In this document: positions 9,059 to 18,929 of the stretch, piece after piece
Position numbering within the stretch: position 1 is the stretch's first letter
How the letters are laid out: every line of letters begins with the position of its first letter
Source: Novosphingobium aerophilum
GTDB lineage: Bacteria > Pseudomonadota > Alphaproteobacteria > Sphingomonadales > Sphingomonadaceae
Assembly: GCF_014230305.1 (NCBI RefSeq)
Contig: NZ_JACLAU010000008.1
Coordinates: forward strand, 1 to 64,000
Reading direction: 5' to 3'
Length of the DNA stretch: 64,000 nucleotides
Notes under the pieces: generated by a model
Databases searched by the model: none
The model's input: only the letters and a program-made list of their open reading frames with translations
What the model was told of the DNA's origin: nothing
Position numbers and translations under genes: made by a program

Positions 9059-10963
9059 CTATAGCTCGATCTGGCTGCCAAGTTCGACCACACGATTGGG
9101 GGGGATGTTGAAATAGGCGGTGGGATCGGCCGCGTTGCGGTGCAGGAACATGTAGATAACCGTCATCCAGCGGGGCAGCAGCGGGCGCGCGGCAAAGCGG
9201 ATCGCGCTGCGTCCGACGAAGAACGAGGTGCCGCCGGGCCCGTCGAGCAGCCCAGGACTGCGCGCCAGATCGCTCGGCACATCGACCCTGTCCATATAGC
9301 CATAGCGCAGCCGGGCGCGGACGAAGGTTGCATCGAAGGGGTCCAGGGACAGCCGCTCGTCCGGCGCGACCCAGGGTTGCGGCAGGGTTTCGACCCGCAG
9401 CAGGATCGAACAGCGGTGCAGGGCCTTGTTGTGCTTCAGGTTGTGCAGCAGCGCGGCGGGGACCTGCGTCAGGTCCTGGGTCAGGAACACCGCGGTCCCT
9501 TCGATCCGGACCGGCGGCCGGACCGACAGGGCGTGGACGAACTCGTCGAGGGCGATCCCCATCCGGCTGCTCCGCTCGGTCACGGCACGCCGCCCGCGCA
9601 GCCAGGTGACCATGACCAGCCCGACCATCCCCGCCACGACGAGCGGAACCCAGCCCCCTTCGGTCACGCGCAGGATGTTGGCGCCGAAGAAGAACACGTC
9701 GAGCGCCAGGAACGGCGCGATCAGCAGGGCTGCCCAGCCCAGATCCCAATGCCAGTGTCGCCAGGCGATGATGAAGGCCAGGCAGGTCGTGACCACCATG
9801 GTGCCGGTCACGGCGATGCCATAGGCGGCGGCCATCGCCGAGCTGCTGCGGAAGGCGAAGACCAGCACCGCCACGCCGCCCAGCAGAATCCAGTTGACCG
9901 CGGGGAGATAGATCTGGCCGATCTGCTGGGCCGAGGTCTGGCGGATCGTCAGGCGCGGCAGCAGGCCCAGCGCGGTCGCCTGGTGCGTGAGCGAGAAGGC
10001 CCCGGTGATGACCGCCTGGCTGGCGATCACCGTCGCGGCCGTGGCGAGCACGACCAGCGGCGCGCGCAGCGCATCGGGGGCGAGCAGAAAGAACCAGTCG
10101 GCATTGGCCAGAACCTGGCCCCGGGCCTCGGCCTGGGCCAAGGCCTGCAGCGCCAGCGCTCCCTGCCCCAGGTAGTTGAGCGTGAGGGCCGGCCAGACCA
10201 GACCGAGCCAGCCCAGCTGGATCGGCAGCCGGCCGAAATGGCCCATGTCGGCAATCAGCGCCTCGGCGCCGGTCACGGTCAGGAAGACCGCGCCGAGCAC
10301 GAAGAGCCCGGTCACCCCATGCCCGTGCAGGAACTCTATGGCCTGCATGGGGTTCAAGGCGGCCAGAACCCCGGGAGCCTTGGCGATCTGCCACAGCCCC
10401 AGAGCGGCGAGGGCCACGAACCAGATCAGGCAGATCGGCCCGAACAGCGCCGCCACCCCGGCCGTGCCGCGCGCCTGGAAGGCGAACAGACCGCACAGGA
10501 TGCCCACCGTCACGCCCAGGATGACCGGTTCGGACATGCTTTCCAGACCGGGGATCGTCCGCAGCCCCTCAACCGCGGAAAGCACCGAAAGCGCTGGGGT
10601 GATGATCGCGTCGCCATAGAACAGGGCGGCGCCGGTGGCGCCGAGCAGCAGCACGATCCGCCAGCCCCCACCGGTCGCGCGCCGGGCCAGCGCCATCAGC
10701 GACAGGACCCCGCCCTCGCCGTTGTTGTCCATGCGGGTCAGGAAGGCGACGTATTTGAGCGTGACCACTATGATCAACGCCCACAGGGCGAGGGACAGGA
10801 CCCCCAGGATTTCCCCGAAGGAAATGCCGTCGGCCCCCGACTGGGCCAGCGCCTCGCGGAAGGCATAGAGCGGGCTCGTCCCGATATCGCCATAGACCAC
10901 CCCGATCGCGCCGAGGGTCAGGATGCCAAGCGATTGGTTGGGCAGATCGGGCGAGTTTGACAC
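9059..10963 (-). CDS. kup: Kup-family low-affinity potassium transporter
   Basis: Kup proteins are inner-membrane K+/H+ symporters. The 634-residue protein opens with the diagnostic ALGAIGVVYGDIGTSPLYAFRE-type motif (TLGAIGVVYGDIGTSPLYAF region, residues 16-35), continues with about twelve hydrophobic segments to residue 440, and ends in a soluble domain of about 180 residues. These match the family in length and order. The upstream 494 bp holds the promoter region it shares with xylB. Downstream are the kdpD-like and kdpE genes on the same strand, an arrangement suggesting that K+ sensing is coupled directly to Kup. Confidence 0.93.
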   Translation of the reverse strand: MSNSPDLPNQSLGILTLGAIGVVYGDIGTSPLYAFREALAQSGADGISFGEILGVLSLALWALIIVVTLKYVAFLTRMDNNGEGGVLSLMALARRATGGGWRIVLLLGATGAALFYGDAIITPALSVLSAVEGLRTIPGLESMSEPVILGVTVGILCGLFAFQARGTAGVAALFGPICLIWFVALAALGLWQIAKAPGVLAALNPMQAIEFLHGHGVTGLFVLGAVFLTVTGAEALIADMGHFGRLPIQLGWLGLVWPALTLNYLGQGALALQALAQAEARGQVLANADWFFLLAPDALRAPLVVLATAATVIASQAVITGAFSLTHQATALGLLPRLTIRQTSAQQIGQIYLPAVNWILLGGVAVLVFAFRSSSAMAAAYGIAVTGTMVVTTCLAFIIAWRHWHWDLGWAALLIAPFLALDVFFFGANILRVTEGGWVPLVVAGMVGLVMVTWLRGRRAVTERSSRMGIALDEFVHALSVRPPVRIEGTAVFLTQDLTQVPAALLHNLKHNKALHRCSILLRVETLPQPWVAPDERLSLDPFDATFVRARLRYGYMDRVDVPSDLARSPGLLDGPGGTSFFVGRSAIRFAARPLLPRWMTVIYMFLHRNAADPTAYFNIPPNRVVELGSQIEL

Positions 10964-11457
10964 GGACGGAGCCTCCTGATGGTCAGGCTGCCTTGGTCCG
11001 GATCGACGTTAGCGCGCCATGCGGATCGCCCACGCGGCGCGTAAACAACGCATAAAAATGGGGCTTGGGTTGCTGGCAAACACTGGCCTGGAACCCCCAC
11101 CCCCATCCCCTCCCCGACGGGGAGGGGAGCGAGACTGGCCCTGCCCCTCCCCAACGGGGAGGGGAGCGAGACTGGCCCTGCCGCAGGCTGGGCTAGTCGC
11201 AGCGGGGAGGAGGCTCGACCGTCGAGTTGGCATTCGACCCGATCACCACAGAAATGCCCGGTGGACCGGCGTTGGGCATGTCCATAAAATAGAACCTTTG
11301 TTTTAAATAAGGCCTTGCTATAGTCCCCGGCAGCTGCCGGCTGCGGAACAGTCGGATGAAGCCGGGGCCGGGCGCGATGGGGCGAACCGGCCGGCAGGGG
11401 AGAGTGGAGCGATGGCGGTGCAGGTGATTCCGGTGCGGCAGGGGGCGCGCTGAACCC
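10964..11457. other. Divergent intergenic region between kup and xylB
   Basis: No gene is seen. It contains the 37-bp tandem hairpin repeat (11107-11180), a G/C-rich stretch shared in inverted form with 44700-44760, and an AT-rich patch at 11281-11324. There TTGTTT (11298-11303) and TATAGT (11319-11324) form a weak promoter-like pair with a 15-bp spacer, directed at xylB. An 11-bp word CGACCCGATCACC occurs at 11236 and again near 44749, showing that parts of this region belong to a dispersed repeat family. Confidence 0.45.
11107..11180. repeat. Tandem 37-bp hairpin repeat, two copies
   Basis: Copies at 11107-11143 and 11144-11180 differ by one base. Each starts with a 9-bp perfect stem (CCCCTCCCC / GGGGAGGGG) around a 3-nt loop (GAC or AAC), then AGCGAGACTGGCCCTG. 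This resembles REP-type palindromic elements of sphingomonad genomes. It lies between the divergent kup and xylB genes. Confidence 0.75.
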
Positions 11458-12906
11458 ATGTTCCTCGGGATCGATATCGGCACCAGCGGGGTCAAGGCGG
11501 TCATCACCGGGGCGGATGGTGCCGTGCTGGCCCAGGCCAGCGCGCCGCTCACCGTCTCGCGCCCGCAGCCGTTGTGGTCCGAACAGGACCCGGACAGCTG
11601 GGTGGCGGCGACCCATGCTGCGGTCCTGGCCCTGTCGGCCGACCTGCGCGCGGGGGTGCAGGGCATCGGCCTGGCCGGGCAGATGCACGGCGCCACTCTG
11701 CTCGGCGCCGACGATCGCCCGCTGCGCCCCGCGATCCTGTGGAACGATGGCCGCAGCCAGGCCGAATGCGCCGCGCTCGAGGCAGCAGTGCCAGACCTGC
11801 GCGCGATCACCGGCAACCTCGCCATGCCGGGCTTCACCGCCCCCAAGCTGGCCTGGGTCCGCGCCCATCAGCCAGACCTGTTCGCTGCAACCCGCAGCGT
11901 GCTGCTGCCCAAGGACTATGTCCGCCTCGCCCTGACCGGCGACAAGGCCAGCGACCTGTCCGATTCCGCCGGGACGCTGTGGCTCGATGTCGGGGCGCGG
12001 CGCTGGTCCCCGGCGCTCCTCGCGGCGACCGGCCTCGACGAAAGCCATATGCCCCGGCTCCACGAAGGACCCGAGGTGACGGGGACACTACGCCCCGAGA
12101 TCGCCCGCGAATGGGGCATGACCCCTGTCCCGGTGGTAGCCGGAGCCGGCGACAATGCCGCCGGGGCGCTCGGCGTCGGCGTGCTGGCGGAGGGCCAGGG
12201 CATGCTCTCGCTCGGCACCTCGGGGGTGATCTTCGTCGCCACGGCCGCGTTCCGGCCCAATCCGGCCGAGGCGGTCCATGCCTTCTGCCATGCCCTGCCC
12301 GGGCTGTGGCACCAGATGAGCGTGCACCTGTCCGCCGCGTCGTGCCTCGACTGGGCGGCCCAGGCCTGCAACCTGCCCGGCCCGGCCGAGCTGCTCGCGC
12401 TCGCCGAGCAGGGGGCGGAGCGCGCCGGGGACGAGCTGTTCCTGCCCTATCTCTCGGGCGAGCGCACCCCGCACAACGATCCGAAGATCCGCGCCGCATT
12501 CCTCGGCCTGGGCAACCAGACCACCACCGCCGACCTGGCCGCCGCCGTGCTGGAGGGCGTCGCCTTCGCCCATGCCGACGGGATCGATGCCCTGCGCCGC
12601 GCCGGCACCCCGATCGCCGAGCTGGCGGTGATCGGCGGCGGCTCGCGCTCGGCGCACTGGGGCCGCATCCTCGCCAGCGCGCTCGACGTCCGGCTGGTCT
12701 ACCTTGACGGGGGTGAGGTCGGCCCCGCGCTGGGCGCCGCGCATCTGGCCCGCATGGGGGTGACCGGCGCGGGCGCCAGCGAGGCCTGCCCGCGCCCGCC
12801 GGTGCGCGCCGTGATCGAGCCCGACCCCGCCTTTGCCGCCCGCCTTGCCCCACGCCGCGCGCGCTTCCGCGCCGCCTATCCCGCCCTTTCGGCCATCACG
12901 GAGTAG
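11458..12906 (+). CDS. xylB: Xylulokinase
   Basis: XylB phosphorylates D-xylulose to xylulose 5-phosphate, which enters the pentose phosphate pathway. The 482-residue FGGY-family kinase has the N-terminal ATP/sugar motif [15 protein letters not shown], the substrate-contact GLAGQMHG, the FGGY signature region [15 protein letters not shown] with catalytic Asp232 (Asp233 in E. coli XylB), and the C-terminal [17 protein letters not shown] adenine site. Length equals the E. coli enzyme. xylA starts 4 bp after the stop, so the two are co-transcribed. No xylose transporter or XylR regulator is adjacent. Confidence 0.95.
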   Translation: MFLGIDIGTSGVKAVITGADGAVLAQASAPLTVSRPQPLWSEQDPDSWVAATHAAVLALSADLRAGVQGIGLAGQMHGATLLGADDRPLRPAILWNDGRSQAECAALEAAVPDLRAITGNLAMPGFTAPKLAWVRAHQPDLFAATRSVLLPKDYVRLALTGDKASDLSDSAGTLWLDVGARRWSPALLAATGLDESHMPRLHEGPEVTGTLRPEIAREWGMTPVPVVAGAGDNAAGALGVGVLAEGQGMLSLGTSGVIFVATAAFRPNPAEAVHAFCHALPGLWHQMSVHLSAASCLDWAAQACNLPGPAELLALAEQGAERAGDELFLPYLSGERTPHNDPKIRAAFLGLGNQTTTADLAAAVLEGVAFAHADGIDALRRAGTPIAELAVIGGGSRSAHWGRILASALDVRLVYLDGGEVGPALGAAHLARMGVTGAGASEACPRPPVRAVIEPDPAFAARLAPRRARFRAAYPALSAITE

Positions 12907-12910
12907 TCCC

Positions 12911-14218
12911 ATGTCCGCCGCCTATTTCGCCGAATTCGCCCCGGTCCGCTACGAAGGCCCGGACAGCGCCAATGACCTGGCCTATCGCTGGTACGACAAG
13001 GACCGCGTGGTCTTCGGCAAGCGCATGGAGGATTACCTGCGCTTCGCCGTGTGCATGTGGCACACCTTCTGCTGGCCGGGCAGCGACGTGTTCGGTGCCG
13101 GGACCTTCAGCCGCCCCTGGCTGCAGGGCCCGCAGGACGAGGCCGCCGCCCGGGCCAAGCGCGAGGCGGCACTGACCTTTGTCGACAAGCTCGACCTGCC
13201 GTTCTACTGCTTCCACGATGTCGACGTGATGGCCCCGGCCGAGGACATTGCCGCGTTCCGCGCCAGCTTCGCCCGCGCGGTCGATCATTTGGAAGAGCTG
13301 CAGGACCGGCACGGGCGCAGGCTGCTGTGGGGCACGGCCAACCTGTTCAGCCACCCGCGCTATCTGGCGGGTGCCGCCACCTCGCCGCGGCCTGAGGTCT
13401 ATGCCTGGGCGGCGAGTCAGGTGCGCGACGCATTGGAAGCGACGCACCGCCTGGGCGGGGCCAACTATGTGCTGTGGGGCGGGCGCGAGGGCTATGACAC
13501 GATCCTCAACACCGACCTCAAGACCGAGCAGGCCAACTTCGGCCGGTTCCTCAGCCTGGTGGTCGAGCACAAGCACAGGATCGGGTTCACCGGCACGATC
13601 CTGATCGAGCCCAAGCCGCACGAGCCGACCAAGCACCAGTACGATTTCGACACCCAGACGGTCTACGGCTTCCTCAAGCGCTTCGGGCTGGAGGACGAGG
13701 TCAAGGTCAACATCGAGGCCAACCACGCCACCCTGTCGGGCCACACCTTCGAGCACGAGATCGCCATGGCCGGCGCCCTCGGCGTGTTCGGATCGATCGA
13801 CGCCAACCGCGGCGATCCGCAGAACGGCTGGGACACCGACCAGTTTCCCAACTCGGTCGAGGAGCTGACCCTGGCCTGTCTCGAGATCGAGCGCGCGGGC
13901 GGGTTCACCACCGGCGGGTTCAACTTCGATGCCAAGGTCCGGCGCCAGTCGGTCGATGCGGTGGACCTGCTGCACGGGCACATCGGCGGGGTCGACGTGA
14001 TCGCCCGCGCCCTGCTCCGCGCCGAGGCGATCGTCGCCGACGGCCGGATCGACGCCTTCCGCGCCGAGCGCTACGCCGGCTGGCGGGGCGATCTGGGCCG
14101 GACGATCGGTTCGGCCAGCCTGGCCGAGATCGCCGATCTGGCCGTGGCACGTGATCTTGCGCCGGGGCCGGTCTCGGGGCGGCAGGAGTGGCTGGAAAAC
14201 CTGCTCAACCGCTTCTGA
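12911..14218 (+). CDS. xylA: Xylose isomerase
   Basis: XylA interconverts D-xylose and D-xylulose in the cytoplasm. The 435-residue TIM-barrel carries the catalytic pair His102 and Asp105 in YCFHDVDV, the metal and substrate region [32 protein letters not shown], and [20 protein letters not shown] with the second metal site. Length and motifs fit the class II isomerases (about 440 residues). The start ATG is 4 bp after the xylB stop; a longer open frame extends upstream within xylB but is not needed. The gene ends 30 bp before the convergent hydrolase gene. Confidence 0.96.
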   Translation: MSAAYFAEFAPVRYEGPDSANDLAYRWYDKDRVVFGKRMEDYLRFAVCMWHTFCWPGSDVFGAGTFSRPWLQGPQDEAAARAKREAALTFVDKLDLPFYCFHDVDVMAPAEDIAAFRASFARAVDHLEELQDRHGRRLLWGTANLFSHPRYLAGAATSPRPEVYAWAASQVRDALEATHRLGGANYVLWGGREGYDTILNTDLKTEQANFGRFLSLVVEHKHRIGFTGTILIEPKPHEPTKHQYDFDTQTVYGFLKRFGLEDEVKVNIEANHATLSGHTFEHEIAMAGALGVFGSIDANRGDPQNGWDTDQFPNSVEELTLACLEIERAGGFTTGGFNFDAKVRRQSVDAVDLLHGHIGGVDVIARALLRAEAIVADGRIDAFRAERYAGWRGDLGRTIGSASLAEIADLAVARDLAPGPVSGRQEWLENLLNRF

Positions 14219-14248
14219 GGCGAGCGGGCGCGATGGGGCGCCGCGCCG

Positions 14249-16018
14249 TCATCGCCGGATCAGCGGCAAGGTGACGGACGAGGGACGCGCGCGGTCGCTG
14301 AGGATAGTGATCGCCCGGGGCTGGGCCTGGGGATCACGCGCACGCTCGCGCCAGTCGGAGCCGGTCAGGGTGACCTGCAGGCGATGGCCCGGCTGGAAGG
14401 TCCAGCTGGTCGGCATGATGTCGAACTGCAGCCGCGCGGGCTCCCCGGGGGTCAGGGCCTCGGCATCCTCGGCGAAGGCGCGGTGCCAGGGATAGCCGCC
14501 GGGCAGGGTCCAGGGCGCCGTGCCGGTCTTGCGCAGACTGGCCTTGAGCCGCCCTTCGGTGATCACCTTCACTGTTCCATCGGGGGCGACATCCTCGACG
14601 TAGAGGAACAGGTTGGCGTCGGGCGTGTCGGCCGCGATCCACAGGTCGGCCACGCCATGCCCGGTGTACTCCGCGGCGGCCGCGAAAGGCCGGCCCGCGA
14701 TCGACCAGCCGTGGCCGGGATTGTGGCAAGGCTGCATGGTTGGGCCGAACCCGCTCTTCTCGCAGGTCACCGCATAGTCGACCGCGAATTCCCGCCTTAC
14801 CGCAGCGCCCGCGAACGCGCCTTCGACCAGCCCCTTCGTGGTGAGGGCGAAGCTGGCCGGCTTTGCCTCGGGCAGGGGCCAGACCGCGCTCGACCGCCAG
14901 ACGTTCGGACCCACCACGAAGTAGTGGACCGGATCGTCGCGATCGATCCCGGTGTCGATGCCCTTGAGATGGCGATCGAAGAAGCGCAGCGCTTCCTCGG
15001 CCAGGGCAAAGCCGTCGTTCTCGCAATGCAACCAGTCGCCAATCAGGATGCGCGCGCCGGGAATGTTGGCCTGGGCGATCAGGCCCTGATCCCGCAGCTC
15101 GTCGCGCCACCCGCCGACCACGTAGAGCGGCACGCCGCCCTGGATCATCTGCGGCCTATAGCTCGACGCGCTGCCCTCGGCCCAGAAGGGGCTCTGCAAC
15201 TGGGGGGAGAAGCTGTCGCGGTAAGGCAAGGCCTTCCACACCTCGAACAGCGGCACCGCCCGCTGGTGCTGCTCGGCGGCCTGGCGGAGCAGCACCTTGT
15301 CGGGATCGGTGTCGACGGGCTTGACCGCCATGTCCTGCGCGATCGTGCGGGTGGGCCCGGTGCCCCACTGCGCGAAGATTCCGCCGCGGCGCATGGCATC
15401 GTACTTGTTCCAGGAAAAGCACCCGGCGAACACGGCCTTGAGGTGCGGGGCGTTGACGGTCATCGCCTGCGCAGCGGCATCGCCGGTGTTGGAGCAGCCA
15501 TACTGCCCGACCATGCCGTTCGACCAGGGCTGGCGGGCGAGCCATTCGATCAGCTCATAGGCATCATGCGCCTCGTTGCGATCGTGATAGCCGCGCATGG
15601 TCCCGAACGACTGGCCATTGCCGCGCCGCGCGACCTGGACCACGACATAGCCATAGTCGGTCAGCCGGGGCATGGTAACAAAGCCCGCCGCGCGCGATCC
15701 CACCCCGTCGGCGGGCTGCTGGGTGGCGCTGAGCGAATGATGCCAGATCACCGGGAACCGGCTGTCGACCGGCTTGCCGCCCTGCGCCGGGCGGGCGACC
15801 AGCACGGCCACCTTCGTCCCGTCGCGCAAGGGCAGGTAGAACGAGCTGGTGACCTGCTCGGAATAGGTCCGGGGGGGCTGGTAATGCCCGAAGGACGACG
15901 GGACCGACGCGGGAGAGAGCGCCGGCCCCGCCGCGGGGGAAGATGTGGCGGTCTGCGCCCCTGCCCCGGTCGTCGCCGTCGCCAGCATCACGGCCAGGGC
16001 AGCGAGCGCCGCCCGCAT
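14249..16018 (-). CDS. Secreted CocE/NonD family hydrolase
   Basis: The 589-residue protein has a signal peptide (residues 1-21, ending GAGA-Q) and an alpha/beta-hydrolase core followed by a C-terminal jelly-roll domain (about 400-589). This is the layout of X-Pro dipeptidyl-peptidase S15/CocE-type hydrolases, which include cocaine esterase and beta-lactam acylases. The nucleophile is Ser176 in GQYGCSNTG, and GDWLHCENDG probably supplies the His. The start ATG shares one base with the stop of the upstream TonB receptor (TGATG), so both are translated together. The likely job is periplasmic cleavage of an ester or amide brought in by that receptor. The substrate is unknown. Confidence 0.85.
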   Translation of the reverse strand: MRAALAALAVMLATATTGAGAQTATSSPAAGPALSPASVPSSFGHYQPPRTYSEQVTSSFYLPLRDGTKVAVLVARPAQGGKPVDSRFPVIWHHSLSATQQPADGVGSRAAGFVTMPRLTDYGYVVVQVARRGNGQSFGTMRGYHDRNEAHDAYELIEWLARQPWSNGMVGQYGCSNTGDAAAQAMTVNAPHLKAVFAGCFSWNKYDAMRRGGIFAQWGTGPTRTIAQDMAVKPVDTDPDKVLLRQAAEQHQRAVPLFEVWKALPYRDSFSPQLQSPFWAEGSASSYRPQMIQGGVPLYVVGGWRDELRDQGLIAQANIPGARILIGDWLHCENDGFALAEEALRFFDRHLKGIDTGIDRDDPVHYFVVGPNVWRSSAVWPLPEAKPASFALTTKGLVEGAFAGAAVRREFAVDYAVTCEKSGFGPTMQPCHNPGHGWSIAGRPFAAAAEYTGHGVADLWIAADTPDANLFLYVEDVAPDGTVKVITEGRLKASLRKTGTAPWTLPGGYPWHRAFAEDAEALTPGEPARLQFDIMPTSWTFQPGHRLQVTLTGSDWRERARDPQAQPRAITILSDRARPSSVTLPLIRR

Positions 16019-18720
16019 CAGAAGGCCTTCCGCACCGAGACCGCGAAGAGCCGGCCGGTCGGGTCGGCGGCGGTGGCATCATACCCGCCGCTGCCATTGC
16101 CGCTCGGCGCGATGTTCACGTAGGGCGGCCGTTCGTTGAACAGGTTGCGGACCTCGAAGGTGAGCGTCATGCCCTTCTCGAAGAAGCCCGAGGCGGTGCG
16201 GTCACCGATCCGCCAGTTGAGCGAGAAGTCCACCGGATTGAACGCGCGCACGTTCTGCACTGGATTGGCGGCGATGTTGCGATAGCCGTTGACGTGGATC
16301 CACTGCACCCGCGCCCCGATCGGCCCGTGCTCATACGTCAGGATCGACCGGACCTTGAGCCTGAGCGGGTTGAAGATCGTGTTGAGCCGATCGACCGTCG
16401 GCGCACTCGGCGCGACCGAGATCCGGTAGCTCGTCAGGTAGGTGCCGCCGACCATCAGGCCCAGCTTGTCGCCATTGCCGAGGGTGGCCGAATAGTCCGC
16501 GGTGAAGTCGATCCCCCGGGTGCGCGAGGCGCCCAGGTTCTGGCCGCGGCCATCGACGAACAGCGTGACGTTGGCCGCACTGCCCCCGGGCAGCGCGCCG
16601 ACCACGCCGACGCCCGAGTTGATGTAGTTCTGCACCTGGGTCGCCGCGGCCGCACCCTGGAAGATCACGTTGGTGCCGGCGTAGAACGCCTGGTCGCCCA
16701 GGATCGCCAGGTTGGACAGGTTGGCGATCACCTGGTTCTTGTAGTTCACGTCCCAGTAGGTCAGCCCGAAGTGGAGCCCGCGCACCGGATCGAGATCGGC
16801 GCCGATCGACCAGGTCTTGGCGGTTTCAGGCTTGAGCCCAAGGTTCTGCCCCGACAGCGCCACGCCCACCAGGGTGCCACCCGCCGGGTTCGAATAGTTC
16901 TGGACGAACAGGTTGTTCGAGTTGCCGTAGATTTCCGGGATGGTCGGCGCGCGGAACGAGGTGCCATAGCTGCCGCGCAGCTTCAGCCCGTCGACCGGGG
17001 TCCAGTTGACGCCGAACTTGGGGTTGGTGGTCCCGCCCACGTCGCTGTACTTGTCGTGGCGGACGGCGGCGTTCAGCTCGAGCTTCTGGAATCCGGGCAC
17101 CGCGTTGTCGGCGCCGAACACCGGCACGTAGAGCTCGCCATAGACCGAGTCGACCACGCGGCTGAAGTTGCGGAAGACCAGCGGAGTGGTCGGCGCGCCG
17201 CGGGCCGAGCCCAGCGACACAGCGAAGTCCTGCCGCTGGTAACCGGCCGCCAGCTTCACCGATCCGCCGGGCAGATCGACCAGCGAACCGTTCAGCCGCG
17301 CCTCGTAGGTCCGCAGGCGGCCGTTGGTCGGGGCCAGGAATATCTGGTTGGCCAGGGTCGGATAGAGCGCCGGATTGGTCCGGCGCAGGCCGTAGGGATC
17401 GAAGGCGGCGTTGGGATCGCTGCTGGCCAGGGCCGCGTTGAGCGCCGCGTTGTTGATCGCGGCGACCGAGGTCGAATTGTCGTTGGTCTTGCCGAAGCCG
17501 GCCAGCGCCTCGAACTGGAAGTCGTGGGGCAGCTTGATCGACAGCTTGGGCGTTATCTGCCAGCTCTGGGCATAGCCCCAGGAGTCGGGCGACGGCAGCT
17601 CGCGGAACATGTAGTCGATCGTGTAGCTGGTCCCGGTGAAGCCGGCGGGACGGACGAAGAAGGCATTGGTCTGCGGTACCGTGATGGTCGCAGCCGTCCA
17701 GGCCGACTTGCGGTAGAATTCGCGCCGCGAATAGAACCCGTCGAGCGACAGCTTGATCGAATCGTTCACCTCGAAGGTGGCCGTGCCGTTGACCGAATTG
17801 TACTGCTGGCGGGGCATCAGGTCCTGGTTGGCGAGCAGCTCGCACTTGTTGCTGGTGCCCGCCACCAGCGTGCCCGCGGTCGCCTGGGTCACCCCTGCGG
17901 CGGGAATGGCATAGGTCTGTCCGGCGGCGCGGATCGTGCCGGGGCTGCAGCGCGTGGTGCGGCCGTCCGGCCCGCCGAAGGGCGTCTGATCGGACACGAA
18001 GAAGTTGCGGTTGTCGCCCGACAGGTTCGATCGCTCGACATGCTCGTAGGCAATCATGATCTGCCCGCGCGAGAAGACCTTGCCCAGGGCCGCGCCCAGG
18101 GTGATCTCGTGCAGGTCACCCTGCTGGGCGATACCAGTGCGGGCGAAGACCTCGGCGCCGTTCAGGCTGCGCCGCGGGATCAGGTTGACCACGCCGGCCA
18201 CCGCGTCCGACCCGTAGATCGCCGAGGCGCCGTCCGCCACGACCTCAACCCGCTCGACACCCAGCGAAGGCATGACCGAGGGATCGATCGACCGGCTGTT
18301 GTACGTCACGCGGTGCCCATCGATCAGCACCAGGGTGGCATAGGGCCCGATCCCGCGCAGGTTGACCGAGTTGCCGAAGGTGATGTTGCCCGAACCGCCC
18401 GACTGGCCACGCGAGTTCTCGGACACGCCGAGATCGAAGTTCTGCGGGATTTCCTTGATCATGCGATCGACGGTGACCGCCGTCGAGCTTTCGATCTGGG
18501 CGCGGCCCAGCGAGATGATCGCCGATCCGACCGGGGCCTGGCCACGGATCGAGGTGCCGGTCACGACGATTTCCGTTTCGGGCGCGGCCTCGGCGCTGGC
18601 CGTCGGCTTGTCGGCCGGAGCGGTCGACCGACTCTGGGCCGCCGCGACGCCGGGCGCCACCAGCGCGAGAGCCAGCGCGAGACTGGACCCGTGCGAAACG
18701 AGCTTGCCGGAAATTGCCAT
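16018..18720 (-). CDS. TonB-dependent outer-membrane receptor
   Basis: The 900-residue protein has a signal peptide (to about residue 30, AAA-QS), a TonB-box-like TEIVVTGTSIRG, a plug domain (about 60-180) with the RGIGPYATLVLIDGHRV and VERVEVVADGASAIYGSDAVAGVVNLI motifs, a long beta-barrel and a C-terminal Phe. It belongs to the IroE/TieA-like clade that sphingomonads use for plant-derived organics rather than iron. The ATG at 18720 has GGAGGAA upstream. It is followed by the hydrolase with a TGATG overlap and is preceded by a MarR gene (18930-19421) on the same strand, so MarR control is plausible. A near-palindrome at 18876-18899 lies in its upstream region. Confidence 0.93.
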   Translation of the reverse strand: MAISGKLVSHGSSLALALALVAPGVAAAQSRSTAPADKPTASAEAAPETEIVVTGTSIRGQAPVGSAIISLGRAQIESSTAVTVDRMIKEIPQNFDLGVSENSRGQSGGSGNITFGNSVNLRGIGPYATLVLIDGHRVTYNSRSIDPSVMPSLGVERVEVVADGASAIYGSDAVAGVVNLIPRRSLNGAEVFARTGIAQQGDLHEITLGAALGKVFSRGQIMIAYEHVERSNLSGDNRNFFVSDQTPFGGPDGRTTRCSPGTIRAAGQTYAIPAAGVTQATAGTLVAGTSNKCELLANQDLMPRQQYNSVNGTATFEVNDSIKLSLDGFYSRREFYRKSAWTAATITVPQTNAFFVRPAGFTGTSYTIDYMFRELPSPDSWGYAQSWQITPKLSIKLPHDFQFEALAGFGKTNDNSTSVAAINNAALNAALASSDPNAAFDPYGLRRTNPALYPTLANQIFLAPTNGRLRTYEARLNGSLVDLPGGSVKLAAGYQRQDFAVSLGSARGAPTTPLVFRNFSRVVDSVYGELYVPVFGADNAVPGFQKLELNAAVRHDKYSDVGGTTNPKFGVNWTPVDGLKLRGSYGTSFRAPTIPEIYGNSNNLFVQNYSNPAGGTLVGVALSGQNLGLKPETAKTWSIGADLDPVRGLHFGLTYWDVNYKNQVIANLSNLAILGDQAFYAGTNVIFQGAAAATQVQNYINSGVGVVGALPGGSAANVTLFVDGRGQNLGASRTRGIDFTADYSATLGNGDKLGLMVGGTYLTSYRISVAPSAPTVDRLNTIFNPLRLKVRSILTYEHGPIGARVQWIHVNGYRNIAANPVQNVRAFNPVDFSLNWRIGDRTASGFFEKGMTLTFEVRNLFNERPPYVNIAPSGNGSGGYDATAADPTGRLFAVSVRKAF

Positions 18721-18875
18721 CAGTTCCTCCCTCATGCCCGCAACGGACCAGGCGAAGGACAATCGGCGCGCCGTCACGCGGCGTTATGACCATCCTCTCC
18801 CCGGCCGGTCCGTTTGCCGGACTCGCGCCAACCGGCGCCCATTCCGCCGGTTCTGCCCATTAATCGAACAATGGT

Positions 18876-18899
18876 GGAAAATGTCAACTATCGTTTTCC
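18876..18899. promoter_or_regulatory. Inverted repeat upstream of the TonB receptor
   Basis: GGAAAA (18876-18881) and TTTTCC (18894-18899) flank a 12-bp centre that contains TCAACTA. The same heptamer appears inverted (TAGTTGA) in the marR/dctQ promoter region at 19468-19474. It may be an operator for the adjacent MarR protein. The element lies about 155 bp before the TonB gene start. Confidence 0.4.
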
Positions 18900-18929
18900 C
18901 GCACGGTTGAACCGGACGGACGGACCGGT

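Noticed and set aside
11107..11180. CRISPR array
   Set aside because: Only two directly abutting copies with no spacer and no cas genes; it is a tandem palindrome.
15943..18789. Long plus-strand open frame (about 948 codons) opposite the first TonB receptor
   Set aside because: Antisense shadow, for the same reasons; the minus-strand receptor is certain.
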